Part shown: piece by piece, positions 15,963 through 24,787 of the stretch | Layout: each line of letters opens with the position of its first letter | How positions within the stretch are numbered: position 1 is the first letter of the stretch | Assembly: GCF_035987325.1 (NCBI RefSeq) | Contig: NZ_CP108488.1 | Span: 3,720,001-3,784,000, forward strand | Reading direction: 5' to 3' | Origin: Streptomyces sp. NBC_01244 | GTDB lineage: Bacteria > Actinomycetota > Actinomycetes > Streptomycetales > Streptomycetaceae | Length of the DNA stretch: 64,000 nucleotides | Program-made: the position numbers and the translations under genes | Notes under the pieces: generated by a model | Told to the model about the DNA's origin: nothing | Databases searched by the model: none | The model's input: the letters and a program-made list of their open reading frames with translations, nothing else

Positions 15963-16001
15963 GTTTCAGCCCCGGTCCCCGCCGGATGACCGGCGGGAAA
16001 C
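15963..16001. promoter_or_regulatory. GlnR-like binding site pair upstream of narK
   Basis: ATGAC, six bases, GAAAC at 15986-16001 matches nine of ten defined positions of the actinobacterial GlnR box (gTnAC-n6-GAAAC). An opposed GTTTC at 15963-15967 with a weaker partner (GGTCC) makes a pair of facing GAAAC motifs. The site lies 121-159 bases upstream of narK, overlapping the hairpin CCCCGCCGG/CCGGCGGG near the LysR gene's 3' end. Confidence 0.45.
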
Positions 16002-16008
16002 CTTGCAC

Positions 16009-16971
16009 TCACCCGCCGTCCGGGGCCGGTGTGAGCGCGGGCAGCCAGCTGTCCGGGGGGACCTGGAGCCAGCCGCGCCCGGCCCCGAGCTCCGCGGCGG
16101 CGGAGCGCAGCGCGTCGAGCCCGGGATGGCTCAGCCCCTTGCGCCACACCATGGAGAGCGGCGACAGCGGTACCGGCGCGGTCAGCGGCCGCTTGACGCT
16201 GCCGGGGAGGTCGACGAAGTCCACCGTGGCGAGGACCGGATTCCCGGTCTTGGCCATGACCCGGCGGAACTCGTCCTTGCCCATCGCCACCGGCGCGGGC
16301 GGCGCGGGCTCGATGCCCCGCCCGGCGAACAGCTCGCGCGCCAGCCCGGTCCACTCCAGGGTCCGCGGGTTCCCGGCCCCGGCGTACACCGTCTCCCCGC
16401 GCAGTGCGTCCAGCGGTACGGCGTCCAGCCCGGCCAGCGCGTGCCCCTCGGGCAGCAGCACGGCGAGCGGCTCGTACCGTACGGGCATCCGCGCCAGGCG
16501 GGCCCGCAGCGCCGGGGCGAGGCCGTCGGCGTACCCGAAGGAGACGTCGAGGCGGCCCGCGGCGACCTCGGCGGCGGCGTGGGTGAGCCCGGACTCGAAG
16601 CGGGCCATCAGCTCGCAGTCGGGGGCGAGTTCGCGCGCCCGGTCCAGCACGGTGCGCGCGGTGCCGGGGCCGTCGGTGTTGAGGTCGACGAGCAGCGGCC
16701 GGGGCCCCGTGAACACCCCGGCCAGCTCCTCGTGCGCCCGCAGCACGCCCCGGGCCAGGGGCAGCAGCCGCTCCCCGTCCGGGGTCAGCTCGACGGCGCG
16801 GGTGGTGCGGACGAAGAGGGCCGTGCCCAGGGTCTGTTCGAGCCGGCGCACGTCCCGGCTGAGGGCCTGCTGGGCCACGTAGAGCCGGGCGGCGGCGCGG
16901 GTGAAGTGCAGCTCCTCGGCGACGGCGAGGAAGGAGCGCAGCAGGCGGGGTTCCACGTCTCGGGGCGTCAC
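16009..16971 (-). CDS. LysR-family transcriptional regulator
   Basis: The 320-residue protein has an N-terminal winged helix-turn-helix at residues 8-67 (LLRSFLAVAEELHFTRAAARLYVAQQ...SRDVRRLEQTLG) and a C-terminal periplasmic-binding-like effector domain. The recognition helix segment AQQALSRDVRRLE is well kept. It is divergently transcribed from an MFS transporter with only 84 bases between starts, the normal arrangement when a LysR regulator controls its neighbour. Its 3' end is followed by narK and overlaps that gene's putative nitrogen-control site. The ligand is unknown. Confidence 0.92.
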   Translation of the reverse strand: MTPRDVEPRLLRSFLAVAEELHFTRAAARLYVAQQALSRDVRRLEQTLGTALFVRTTRAVELTPDGERLLPLARGVLRAHEELAGVFTGPRPLLVDLNTDGPGTARTVLDRARELAPDCELMARFESGLTHAAAEVAAGRLDVSFGYADGLAPALRARLARMPVRYEPLAVLLPEGHALAGLDAVPLDALRGETVYAGAGNPRTLEWTGLARELFAGRGIEPAPPAPVAMGKDEFRRVMAKTGNPVLATVDFVDLPGSVKRPLTAPVPLSPLSMVWRKGLSHPGLDALRSAAAELGAGRGWLQVPPDSWLPALTPAPDGG

Positions 16972-17055
16972 CTGCGGAGACTAACAACAGGGGGCGGTGA
17001 ATGACCCCCGAACAGGTGTTGGACCGCCGACGGCCCCGGGCCCGAGCCTGGACCC

Positions 17056-18471
17056 ATGCCCACCGCCACCCCGCCGCCCGCCACCATCCCCTCCGCCGTC
17101 CCGGTCGCCGCCTCCCCGCCGTCCGCCGCCCCCGCCGCGGGCACTCCGCCGGTCGCCCGGTCCGGCGGCGGCGCCGTCCGCCGCGCCGCCCCGGCCGCGC
17201 GCGGCCCGCTCATGGCCGTCTCCGGCAGCACGCTGGTGCTCGCCGCGGCCCCGGCATCGCGGGAGCACACGTCCCGCGCGGCGCGGCCGACCCGCGTCCC
17301 GGGCCCGTACCGCCGGCTCTTCGCGCTCCCCGGCACCCGCGGGTTCACCGCCGGGAACCTCATCGCCCGGCTCCCCATGGGCATGTTCGGCGTCAGCGCC
17401 GTGATGATGATCGCCGGGCAGCGCGGCTCCTACGCCCTCGCCGGCGCGGTCGTGGCGGTGGGTCTGGCCGCCACCGCCGTCGTGGCGCCCTGGACGGCCC
17501 GGCTGGTCGACCGGCACGGGCAGGCCCGGGTCGCCGTGCCCGCCACCCTGATCGCGGTCCTCGGCTCGCTCTCCCTGATCGCGTGCGTCCGTACCGGGGC
17601 CCCCGCGTGGACCCTCTTCGCCTCCTACGCCGCCACCGCGACCACCCCCAACATCGGCGGCATGTCCCGCGCCCGCTGGACCCACCTACTGCGGGACGAC
17701 CCGGCCTCCCGGCACACCGCGATGTCCTTCGAGCAGGCCGCGGACGAACTGGCCTTCATGCTCGGGCCGGTGGCCGCCGCGTTCCTGTGCACCGCCGCCT
17801 TCCCGGAGGCGGGCACGTTCGCCGGGGCCGTACTGCTCCTCACCGGGATGCTGGTCTTCACGGCCCACCGCGCCACCGAACCCCCGCCGGCGCCCGCGGT
17901 CCGGGGGTCCTCCCCGCTCCGCGCCCTGGGAGGGCTGCTGCCGCTCTTCCTCGCCCTCGGCGCGATGTTCGGCTCCATGGAGATCACCTCCATCGCCCAC
18001 CTGGGCGCCCACGGCCTCGGCGGGCTCTCGGGCCCGGTCCTCGCCCTCCAGGCGGCCGGCTCCTTCGCCGCCGGCCTGCTCTACGGCACCCTGCGCCCGC
18101 GCACGCTCCCGGCCTGCCTGACCGCCCTCGCCGCCGCCATGGCGCTGCCCTGGGCGGCGGCCGCCACCGGCTCCCTGCTCGCCCTGGCCCCGGCCCTCCT
18201 GCTGGCCGGCATGGCCACGGCCCCGGTCATGGTCACCGCGATGTCCCGGGTCCACGCCGTGACCCCGCCGGGCCGCCTCAACGAGGGCATGACCCTCGCC
18301 GTCACCGCCCTCTTCGCGGGCATCGCGGCGGGCTCCGCGACGGCCGGCGCCGCGATCGACCACTGGGGCACGACGACCCCGTACGCCCTCCCGGCGGCGG
18401 CGGCGCTGCTCGCGCTCCTCCTGGGGAGGGCAAGATTGGTACCAGTTTCTCGTACAACACTGGTACCGTAG
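17056..18471 (+). CDS. MFS transporter, probable efflux permease
   Basis: The 471-codon frame encodes an unusually Pro/Ala-rich N-terminal stretch of about 85 residues, then about 12 membrane helices of major facilitator type (FTAGNLIARLPMGMFGVSAVMM onward, with an intracellular loop containing ARLVDRHGQAR). The start is uncertain: no good ribosome site precedes ATG 17056, and ATG 17209 is an alternative that removes most of the tail. Divergence from a LysR gene suggests inducible export. The last codons run through the palindromic operator of the following toxin-antitoxin pair, so the natural C-terminus may have been replaced when that module arrived (inference). Substrate is unknown. Confidence 0.85.
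   Translation: MPTATPPPATIPSAVPVAASPPSAAPAAGTPPVARSGGGAVRRAAPAARGPLMAVSGSTLVLAAAPASREHTSRAARPTRVPGPYRRLFALPGTRGFTAGNLIARLPMGMFGVSAVMMIAGQRGSYALAGAVVAVGLAATAVVAPWTARLVDRHGQARVAVPATLIAVLGSLSLIACVRTGAPAWTLFASYAATATTPNIGGMSRARWTHLLRDDPASRHTAMSFEQAADELAFMLGPVAAAFLCTAAFPEAGTFAGAVLLLTGMLVFTAHRATEPPPAPAVRGSSPLRALGGLLPLFLALGAMFGSMEITSIAHLGAHGLGGLSGPVLALQAAGSFAAGLLYGTLRPRTLPACLTALAAAMALPWAAAATGSLLALAPALLLAGMATAPVMVTAMSRVHAVTPPGRLNEGMTLAVTALFAGIAAGSATAGAAIDHWGTTTPYALPAAAALLALLLGRARLVPVSRTTLVP
18438..18467. promoter_or_regulatory. Palindromic operator of the yefM-yoeB toxin-antitoxin pair
   Basis: GGTACCAGT (18438-18446) and ACTGGTACC (18459-18467) form a perfect inverted repeat around 12 bases, 34 bases upstream of the antitoxin ATG. 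It lies inside the last codons of the MFS gene. YefM antitoxins repress their own operon through such paired sites, so this is the expected autoregulatory element. Confidence 0.7.
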
Positions 18472-18500
18472 TCAAGTACCGTCGAGAATGGAGAGACGCC

Positions 18501-18776
18501 ATGTCCATAAGCGCCAGTGAGGCACGAGCGACCCTGTTCCCGCTCATCGAGCGCGTCAACACCGATCACACTCCGGTGCGCATCACCTCCAAGAGCGGCG
18601 ACGCCGTCCTCATGGCCGCCGACGACTACGACTCCTGGCAGGAGACCGTCTACCTCCTCCGGTCGCCGGAGAACGCGAAGCGCCTGATGGAAGCGGTCGC
18701 CCGCGACCGCGAGGGCGCAGCCACCGTCGCCAGGACACTGGATGAGCTGAAGGAGATGGCCGGGGGCGAGGAGTGA
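18501..18776 (+). CDS. yefM: YefM-type antitoxin (Phd/YefM family)
   Basis: The 91-residue protein begins [20 protein letters not shown], the DNA-binding start typical of Phd/YefM antitoxins, then [26 protein letters not shown], and ends in a flexible acidic tail ([17 protein letters not shown]) that wraps and neutralises the toxin. It should bind YoeB and repress the operon through the palindrome at 18438-18467. A GGAGAG ribosome site precedes the ATG. The stop overlaps the toxin start by GTGA, giving translational coupling and keeping the antitoxin in excess. A homologous YefM/YoeB pair is known as functional in S. lividans. Confidence 0.94.
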   Translation: MSISASEARATLFPLIERVNTDHTPVRITSKSGDAVLMAADDYDSWQETVYLLRSPENAKRLMEAVARDREGAATVARTLDELKEMAGGEE

Positions 18777-19030
18777 GGAGCGTCCACTTCGACCCCGCGG
18801 CCTGGGACGACTTCCTCTTCCGGCTTGCGTCGGACCGGAAGATGGCCCGCAGGATCACTCGCTTGATCGGCGAAATCCAGCGCGACCCCTTCGGCGGGAT
18901 CGGCAAACCCGAACCCCTGAAGGGCGAGCTGTCGGGTTACTGGTCCCGCCGGATCGACGACGAACACCGGCTCGTCTACCGGGCCGACGAGAAGGAAGTG
19001 AAGATCCTGAAGGCCCGCTACCACTACTGA
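18773..19030 (+). CDS. yoeB: YoeB toxin, ribosome-dependent mRNA interferase
   Basis: The 85-residue toxin aligns over its whole length with E. coli YoeB. The catalytic residues are all present: Glu47 (in [12 protein letters not shown]), Arg66 (IDDEHRLVY) and His84 in the closing ARYHY. YoeB enters the A site of the ribosome and cuts mRNA, usually early in the message. It starts with GTG overlapping the antitoxin stop. The gene ends 10 bases before a strong bidirectional hairpin, beyond which tmRNA is encoded convergently; this is notable because tmRNA rescues ribosomes stalled on cut messages. An intact active site suggests a live toxin. Confidence 0.95.
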   Translation: MRSVHFDPAAWDDFLFRLASDRKMARRITRLIGEIQRDPFGGIGKPEPLKGELSGYWSRRIDDEHRLVYRADEKEVKILKARYHY

Positions 19031-19040
19031 CGGGCACGAC

Positions 19041-19074
19041 AAAGGCCCCGCAGCCTGACGGCTGCGGGGCCTTT
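19041..19074. terminator. Bidirectional terminator between yoeB and ssrA
   Basis: AAAGGCCCCGCAGCC and GGCTGCGGGGCCTTT form a perfect 15-bp stem with loop TGAC. It serves the toxin operon rightward and tmRNA leftward (followed by TTTGT). Confidence 0.9.
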
Positions 19075-19091
19075 GCCCAACATGGGGGTTG

Positions 19092-19477
19092 TGGAGATGG
19101 CGGGAATCGAACCCGCGTCCAACGGTGCAGAAGTAGGGCTTCTCCGAGCGCATTCCGCTGCGCTTTTCTCAGCCCCGGAGATCACACGGACAAGTCTCCG
19201 ACGGGCTCAGTCACTGTTTGATTTCCCTCTATCCCCCGTGACCGGAGTTAGAGGTTTAGATCCCTAATTGACGCCAGGATCCGGACCGGGACCACTTCCG
19301 GGCTGACGCTCCTCACAGAGGCTTCAGCTCACTGTTATTAGGCAGCGAGGGTGAAGCGGGAGTTATCGCTCTTGGAGTTGGCGATTATTGTTTGCGACAT
19401 ATGGTTAACGAGATCATTGCCGCTTTCTCGGCTCGCTTCCCCTACATCGACATCCGCTGTCGAAACCGATCATCCCC
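19092..19477 (-). ncRNA. ssrA: Transfer-messenger RNA (tmRNA)
   Basis: The 386-base RNA starts GGGGATGATCGGTTTCGACA and ends GGTTCGATTCCCGCCATCTCCA, so the tRNA-like acceptor stem pairs GGGGATG with CATCTCC and the T-arm GGTTCGATTCC is intact. The CCA end is not encoded (ACAA follows), so it is added after transcription. The message part reads GCC AAC TCC AAG AGC GAT AAC TCC CGC TTC ACC CTC GCT GCC TAA TAA, giving the tag ANSKSDNSRFTLAA with the protease-recognised LAA end and a double stop. tmRNA frees ribosomes from broken messages together with SmpB, encoded 127 bases upstream in the same direction. Ends are set from the acceptor pairing and could be off by a base or two. Confidence 0.97.
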
Positions 19478-19604
19478 ATGTTTCACGCTGTTCAGTTATG
19501 AGATCCAGCAGGCGCTCTCCATGCGTCCCGCTCGACCGGCGCCACTCGCAAGCGCGTGGTGCTGACGCCATGGTACGCGACGTGGACCACACTCTGCCAG
19601 GACA

Positions 19605-20090
19605 TTAAAGCTGGCCGCGCTCCTTGCGCTTCACGGCCGAGATCACCCGGTTCGTCTCGCGCGTGTCCTGCTTCTCGCGCAGCGACTGCCGCTTGTCGTA
19701 CTCCTTCTTGCCCTTCGCCAGCGCGATCTCGATCTTCGCCCGGCCGTCCTTGAAGTACAGGGCGAGCGGCACGATCGTGTTGCCCGTCTCCCCCGTCTTC
19801 GAGTCCAGCTTGTCGATCTCCTCGCGGTGCAGCAGCAGCTTGCGCTTGCGCCGCGCGCTGTGGTTGGTCCAGGTGCCCTGGCTGTACTCCGGCACGTGCA
19901 CGTTGTAGAGCCAGGCCTCGCCGCTCTCCACCGACACGAAGCCGTCCACCAGCGAGGCACGGCCCTGGCGCAGGGACTTGACCTCGGTACCCGTGAGCAC
20001 GAGGCCGCACTCGTAGGTGTCGATGATCGTGTAGTCGTGCCGCGCCTTCTTGTTCTGGGCGATCAGCTTGCGCCCTGTTTCCTTAGCCAT
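19605..20090 (-). CDS. smpB: SsrA-binding protein SmpB
   Basis: SmpB (161 residues) binds the tRNA-like part of tmRNA and delivers it to stalled ribosomes. The OB-barrel core is clear ([21 protein letters not shown], then [16 protein letters not shown] and [17 protein letters not shown]). The basic C-terminal tail ([20 protein letters not shown]) that enters the empty mRNA channel is complete. It is 18 bases downstream of the S41 protease gene and 127 bases upstream of ssrA, all leftward, so protein and RNA partners are neighbours, as in most actinobacteria. The ribosome site is weak, consistent with read-through from upstream genes. Confidence 0.97.
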   Translation of the reverse strand: MAKETGRKLIAQNKKARHDYTIIDTYECGLVLTGTEVKSLRQGRASLVDGFVSVESGEAWLYNVHVPEYSQGTWTNHSARRKRKLLLHREEIDKLDSKTGETGNTIVPLALYFKDGRAKIEIALAKGKKEYDKRQSLREKQDTRETNRVISAVKRKERGQL

Positions 20091-20108
20091 AGTGCGGTCA
20101 TTTTCGCA

Positions 20109-21344
20109 CTACGGACCCACCCCGATGCCACCCAATACCGTGCGGGCCCGTTCCTCGACCCGGTCCGCCGCCGCCAGGTCCGGGGTGATGCCCGCACCGT
20201 CCAGGCTGCGGCCCGCCGGAGTGCGGTACGTGCCCACCGTCAGCTCCGCCACCGATCCGTCCGGCAGCTCCGTCGGCATCTGCACCGAGCCCTTGCCGAA
20301 GGTGCGGGTACCGACCGCCACCGCGCGGCCGCGGTCCTGGAGGGCTCCGGTGACCAGCTCGGCCGCGCTCATCGTGCCGCCGTCGATCAGCGCCACCAGC
20401 GGCCGGGCCGTATCGCCGCCCGGGGACGCGTACAGGGCGCGCTGTGCGCCGCGCACGTCGTACGTCGCCACCAGCCCGCCGTCCAGGAAGGCGGAGGCGG
20501 CCGTCACGGCCTCGGTGACCAGGCCGCCGGTGTTGCCGCGCAGGTCGAGCATGACCCCGCCGCCGGGCGGGGCGGCGCGGACCGCGGTACGGACCCGCTC
20601 GCCGGAACCCCGCGTGAAGGAGGCGACCTTGATGACCGTGATCCCGCCGGGCAGTTCCCGTACCGTCACCGGCTCGCTGCGCAGCTGCTCGCGCCGCACG
20701 GTCTGCGTGAGGTCGGCCCCGCCGCGCGTCAGCTTGAGGACCACGGGGGTGCCGGCCTCGCCGCGCAGCAGGGCCACCACCTCGGCCACCCTGAGCCCGG
20801 TCACGACCTGCCCGTCGATGCTGAGCAGCCGGTCCCCGGCGCGCATCCCGGCCCGCGCCGCGGGGCTGCCCGGCTGGACCCGGTCGACCTCGATGCGGCC
20901 GTCGCGCAGCCGCCCGGCCCACAGGCCGACGCCCGTCCAGCGGCCGTCCAGGTCGTCGGCGAACGCCTCGTACTCCCCCTGGTCGTACACCGCGCCCCAG
21001 CGGTCCCCGCTGCGGCTGACCACCTCCTGGGCCGCCGACTTCGCGGACTTGCCCTCGGCGACGGCCTCGGCGGCCGCGCGGGCCACCGCGTCCCGGTCGG
21101 CCGTGCCCGCCTCGCGGTGCGCCGGTGCCCGCGGCCCGGGCAGGGCCTCGGGTGCGGCACCTACGGCCGCGGAGGGCTCCGTACCCGCCACCAGGGCGGC
21201 GGGGCCCGCGGATCCACCGGGGCCCGGGTGGCCCCAGCTCCCGGTGCTGGCGCCGGCGCCCACGGCGGCGAGGAAGGCCAGCGTCAAAACGGCCCCGCGA
21301 CGCACGTCGCGGGGCCGGAGACAGAAGGCGGGCAGTCCCGGCAT
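20109..21344 (-). CDS. S41 family C-terminal processing protease with PDZ domain
   Basis: The 411-residue protein starts with a positively charged segment and a membrane helix (RRGAVLTLAFLAAVGAGAS), so it is exported and either anchored or processed. A CTPA helical region is followed by a PDZ domain (WTGVGLWAG ... VQPGSPAARAGMRAGDRLLSIDG) and the S41 protease core. The catalytic Ser is in GGTMSAAELVTGAL and the general-base Lys in RTFGKGSVQMP. It should cut C-termini of exported proteins. I use ATG 21344 because the signal sequence begins there; the ribosome site is poor. It sits between ftsX and smpB in a conserved leftward cluster, hinting at an envelope or division role. Confidence 0.92.
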   Translation of the reverse strand: MPGLPAFCLRPRDVRRGAVLTLAFLAAVGAGASTGSWGHPGPGGSAGPAALVAGTEPSAAVGAAPEALPGPRAPAHREAGTADRDAVARAAAEAVAEGKSAKSAAQEVVSRSGDRWGAVYDQGEYEAFADDLDGRWTGVGLWAGRLRDGRIEVDRVQPGSPAARAGMRAGDRLLSIDGQVVTGLRVAEVVALLRGEAGTPVVLKLTRGGADLTQTVRREQLRSEPVTVRELPGGITVIKVASFTRGSGERVRTAVRAAPPGGGVMLDLRGNTGGLVTEAVTAASAFLDGGLVATYDVRGAQRALYASPGGDTARPLVALIDGGTMSAAELVTGALQDRGRAVAVGTRTFGKGSVQMPTELPDGSVAELTVGTYRTPAGRSLDGAGITPDLAAADRVEERARTVLGGIGVGP

Positions 21345-21411
21345 GGCGCCGAGTCTAGGACAAGGCCCGCAGCGGTACGGGTGGTTGGCCGTACCGCTCA
21401 CGGGGCGCTCG

Positions 21412-22335
21412 TCACACCTTCAGGTACTTGCGCAACGCGATGAAGGCGGCCAGCGAGGGCATCAGCACACCGATCACGAGCACCAGGGGCAGCTTGGTCA
21501 GGACCGAGTCCCAGCCGATGAAGTTGATGAGCTCCATCTTGTCGCGCAGGGCGGCACCGTGGTCGATCACGAAGTACTGGCCCGCGCCGAGCATCCCGCA
21601 GGCGAGCAGCGCGCCGATCAGGCCGGCGAAAGCCGCCTCCATGATGAAGGGCACCTGGATGTAGAAGCTGGAGGCGCCCACCAGGCGCATGATCCCGGTT
21701 TCGCGCCGACGGCTGAAGGCCGAGACGCGCACCGTGTTGACGATCAGCAGCAGGGCCACCACCAGCATGATCAGCATGATGCCGAGCGCGGCGATGTTGA
21801 GGTAGCCGAGGAGTCTGAAGAGGTTGTCCAGCACGGTGCGCTGGTCCTCCACCGACTGGACCCCGTCACGCCCGGAGAACGAGGTCGTGATGACCTTGTA
21901 CTTCTCCGGCTGCTTGAGCTTCACTCGGAAGGACTCGGGCATCTGGTCCGGGGTGATGGACGCGGCCAGGGCGGTGTGCCCGAACTGCTCCTTGTAGTGC
22001 TTGAAGGCCTCGTCGGAGGACTCGTAGGTGACGGCCTCGACGAGGTCCATGCCCTTGAGCTCGGTCTCCAGGGCCTGCTTCTGCTCCGGGGTCACCGCGC
22101 CCTTGGAGCAGGAGGCCCCGTTGGTGGCCTCGGCGTCGCTCTTGTTGCAGAGGTAGATGGAGACGTTGACCTTGTCGTACCAGTACCCCTTCATCTTGCT
22201 CACCTGGTCGCGCATGAGCAGGGACCCGCCGAACAGGGCCAGCGACAGGGACACGGAGATGATGACCGCGAAGGTCATGGTCAGATTGCGGCGGAGACCG
22301 ACCCCGATCTCCGACATGACGAACTGGGCGCGCAT
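21412..22335 (-). CDS. ftsX: Cell-division ABC transporter permease FtsX
   Basis: FtsX (307 residues) has an N-terminal cytoplasmic and first membrane segment (LTMTFAVIISVSLSLALFGGSLL), a large extracellular domain of about 130 residues containing two cysteines, and three more membrane helices, the FtsX topology. With FtsE it forms a complex that transmits ATP hydrolysis to extracellular peptidoglycan hydrolases such as RipC-type NlpC/P60 enzymes. The start is 17 bases after the ftsE stop. The final RKYLKV tail is typical of actinobacteria. Confidence 0.96.
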   Translation of the reverse strand: MRAQFVMSEIGVGLRRNLTMTFAVIISVSLSLALFGGSLLMRDQVSKMKGYWYDKVNVSIYLCNKSDAEATNGASCSKGAVTPEQKQALETELKGMDLVEAVTYESSDEAFKHYKEQFGHTALAASITPDQMPESFRVKLKQPEKYKVITTSFSGRDGVQSVEDQRTVLDNLFRLLGYLNIAALGIMLIMLVVALLLIVNTVRVSAFSRRRETGIMRLVGASSFYIQVPFIMEAAFAGLIGALLACGMLGAGQYFVIDHGAALRDKMELINFIGWDSVLTKLPLVLVIGVLMPSLAAFIALRKYLKV

Positions 22336-22352
22336 CGCGTCTCAGGAGCCTT

Positions 22353-23042
22353 TCAGTGCTGGTAGCCGTAGACGCCGCGCGACTGGTCGCGGACGAGACG
22401 GCCCTGCTCGAGTTCGATGACGCGCTTGCGCATCTGGTCGACGATCTGCTGGTCGTGGGTCGCCATGATCACGGTGGTGCCGGTCCGGTTGATCCGGTCC
22501 AGCAGCTTCATGATGCCGACGGAGGTCTGGGGGTCCAGGTTGCCGGTGGGCTCGTCCGCGATCAGCAGCGCCGGCCGGTTGACGAAGGCACGGGCGATGG
22601 CCACGCGCTGCTGCTCACCGCCGGAGAGCTCGCCGGGCATCCGGTCCTCTTTGCCGCCGAGGCCGACGAGTTCCAGTACCTGGGGAACGGCCTTCTTGAT
22701 CTCGCCGCGCGGTCTGCCGATGACCTCCTGGGCGAAGGCCACGTTGTCGGCCACCGACTTGTTCGGCAGCAGGCGGAAGTCCTGGAAGACGGTCCCCAGC
22801 TGGCGCCGCATCTGCGGGACCTTCCAGTTGGAGAGCTTGGCGAGGTCCTTGCCCAGGACGTGCACCTGGCCGTGGCTCGCCCGCTCCTCGCGCAGGATGA
22901 GCCGCATGAAGGTGGACTTGCCGGAGCCGGAGGAGCCGACCAGGAAGACGAACTCGCCCTTCGCAATGTCCAGAGAGACATCTCTGAGTGCGGGGCGGCT
23001 CTGCTTCGGGTAGGACTTGGAGACGTTGTCGAATCGGATCAC
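22353..23042 (-). CDS. ftsE: Cell-division ATP-binding protein FtsE
   Basis: FtsE (229 residues) is the ATPase of the FtsEX complex. Walker A is GSSGSGKST at 36-44, the Q-loop [10 protein letters not shown], signature [14 protein letters not shown], Walker [13 protein letters not shown] and switch His in ATHDQ. The start is a GTG at 23042. The gene leads a leftward run ftsE-ftsX-protease-smpB-ssrA, with gaps of 17, 67, 18 and 127 bases. The divergent spacer to the small zinc-ribbon gene holds its promoter. Confidence 0.96.
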   Translation of the reverse strand: MIRFDNVSKSYPKQSRPALRDVSLDIAKGEFVFLVGSSGSGKSTFMRLILREERASHGQVHVLGKDLAKLSNWKVPQMRRQLGTVFQDFRLLPNKSVADNVAFAQEVIGRPRGEIKKAVPQVLELVGLGGKEDRMPGELSGGEQQRVAIARAFVNRPALLIADEPTGNLDPQTSVGIMKLLDRINRTGTTVIMATHDQQIVDQMRKRVIELEQGRLVRDQSRGVYGYQH

Positions 23043-23267
23043 GGGTGCACCACGGTCGCCGGGAGTAGGTGTGCGTGACCATACGCGAACAGGCGCGAGG
23101 TGTGGACCCGGCGTCCGGAGTTGCCCGATATATCCCCTGGTCCGAGAGGTGCTCGACCGTGATTGCCCGGAGGGGCCGCGCCGAATGTCATCGAAGCTGG
23201 CACAGTGGGAGGGGGAACGGACCGGTTCCCGCGACCGTTGTAACCGAGGGGACGAAAGGAGGAGCGC

Positions 23268-23462
23268 ATGACATATGACCGGCTCGTGTGCGCGAACTGC
23301 GCCGCACCCGTCAACCAGGGCCGCTGCCCGGTGTGCCGGGCGAACCGGGGGCGCCTCCAGCAGGAGGACCCCTTCTCCGGCGGTCTCAACCCCGTGGCGC
23401 TCATCGCGCTACTGGTGATCCTGGTGGCCGCGCTGGCACTGGTGGCTCAGCAGACGGCGTAG
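23268..23462 (+). CDS. Small zinc-ribbon membrane protein
   Basis: The 64-residue protein has CANC and CPVC motifs (residues 8-11 and 20-23), which form a compact zinc ribbon, and a single C-terminal membrane helix ([20 protein letters not shown]). The ATG follows an excellent ribosome site (AAAGGAGG), so expression should be strong. It is divergent from ftsE and convergent with prfB across a strong hairpin. Similar small proteins occur at this position in other Streptomyces as I recall; no function is assigned. An envelope location next to FtsEX is suggestive only. Confidence 0.88.
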   Translation: MTYDRLVCANCAAPVNQGRCPVCRANRGRLQQEDPFSGGLNPVALIALLVILVAALALVAQQTA

Positions 23463-23498
23463 TTCCTCAGCCGCCACGTCCCGATCAGACACACATAC

Positions 23499-23537
23499 GG
23501 AAGGGCCCGGACACCTCAACGGCGTCCGGGCCCTTCC
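23499..23537. terminator. Bidirectional terminator between the zinc-ribbon gene and prfB
   Basis: GGAAGGGCCCGGAC and its perfect complement form a 14-bp stem around an 11-base loop between two convergent stop codons. Confidence 0.88.
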
Positions 23538-23586
23538 GACTGCTTGCTTGCGATTGCTCGCGACTGCCTGCGACAGCCGTACGGAC

Positions 23587-24696
23587 CTACGCGGTCTGCT
23601 CCTGCTGCTTGCGCCAGCGGATCCCGGCCTCCAGGAAGCCGTCGATCTCGCCGTCGAGCACCGCCTGCGGGTTGCCGACCTCGAACTCCGTCCGGAGGTC
23701 CTTGACCATCTGGTACGGGTGCAGGACGTAGGAGCGCATCTGGTTGCCCCAGGAGCTTCCGCCGTCCTTGAGGGCGTCCATCTTGTCCTTCTCCTCCTGC
23801 CGGCGCCGCTCGAGCAGCTTGGCCTGGAGGACGTTCATCGCGCTGGCCTTGTTCTGGATCTGCGAGCGCTCGTTCTGGCAGGAGACCACGATGCCGGTCG
23901 GCAGGTGCGTGATGCGCACCGCGGAGTCGGTCGTGTTGACGCCCTGACCGCCGGGGCCCGAAGCGCGGTACACGTCCACGCGCAGCTCGCCCTCGTCGAT
24001 CTCGACGTGGTCGCTGGACTCGACGACCGGCAGCACCTCGACACCCGCGAAGGAGGTCTGGCGGCGGCCCTGGTTGTCGAAGGGCGAGATCCGGACGAGG
24101 CGGTGCGTGCCCTGCTCGACGGAGAGGGTGCCGTAGGCGTACGGGGCCTTGACCACGAAGGTGGTCGACTTGATGCCGGCCTCTTCCGCGTACGAGGTCT
24201 CGTAGATCTCGGTCGGGTAGCCGTGACGCTCGGCCCAGCGCAGGTACATGCGCTGGAGGCGCTCGGCGAAGTCGGAGGCGTCCACGCCGCCGGCCTCGGC
24301 CCGGATGTTGACCAGCGCCTCGCGCTCGGCGTACTCGCCGGAGAGCAGGGTGCGGACCTCCATCTCGTCCAGCGCCTTGCGCACGGAGACCAGCTCGATC
24401 TCCGCCTCGGCGAGGGTGTCCGCGTCGTCCATTTCCTGGGCGAGGTCGAACAGCACCGCGAGATCGTCGATGCGCCCGCGCAGGCTCTCGGTCTTACGGA
24501 CCTCCGCCTGGAGGTGCGAAAGCTTGCTCGTGATCTTCTGAGCGGCCTCCGGGTCGTCCCACAGGGACGGCGCGGCGGCCTGCTCCTCGAGCACGGCGAT
24601 ATCTGCCCTCAGCTTGTCGAGGTCCAGGACGGCCTCGATCGACCCCATGGTCGAGGAGAGGGACTTCAGCTCTTCGGAAACATCGACGACTGCCAC
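23587..24696 (-). CDS. prfB: Peptide chain release factor 2
   Basis: RF2 (369 residues) ends translation at UGA and UAA. The stop-codon-reading tripeptide is SPF (204-206), the RF2 signature, and the peptidyl-hydrolysis motif is GGQ at 249-251 within [18 protein letters not shown]. The reading frame is uninterrupted from the GTG start, so the programmed +1 frameshift autoregulation of many bacterial prfB genes is absent here, as is usual for high-GC actinobacteria. It is convergent with the small zinc-ribbon gene and close to the tmRNA/SmpB locus, grouping translation-termination functions. Confidence 0.97.
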   Translation of the reverse strand: MAVVDVSEELKSLSSTMGSIEAVLDLDKLRADIAVLEEQAAAPSLWDDPEAAQKITSKLSHLQAEVRKTESLRGRIDDLAVLFDLAQEMDDADTLAEAEIELVSVRKALDEMEVRTLLSGEYAEREALVNIRAEAGGVDASDFAERLQRMYLRWAERHGYPTEIYETSYAEEAGIKSTTFVVKAPYAYGTLSVEQGTHRLVRISPFDNQGRRQTSFAGVEVLPVVESSDHVEIDEGELRVDVYRASGPGGQGVNTTDSAVRITHLPTGIVVSCQNERSQIQNKASAMNVLQAKLLERRRQEEKDKMDALKDGGSSWGNQMRSYVLHPYQMVKDLRTEFEVGNPQAVLDGEIDGFLEAGIRWRKQQEQTA

Positions 24697-24787
24697 GGGT
24701 CCAGCGTAGCCGGTCCCCGGGGGACGCTCTCCGGCCAGGCCGAATCCCCCGTACTAATGACGGGTCGCACGGGCGTACGCTCACGAT

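Noticed and set aside
19073..19267. A short open frame overlapping tmRNA
   Set aside because: It reads through the tRNA-like end of tmRNA (the segment GIEPASN comes from the T-arm), a familiar false gene call.
23587..24696. Programmed frameshift in prfB
   Set aside because: The RF2 frame is uninterrupted from its GTG to the stop; no internal UGA or slippery site is needed.
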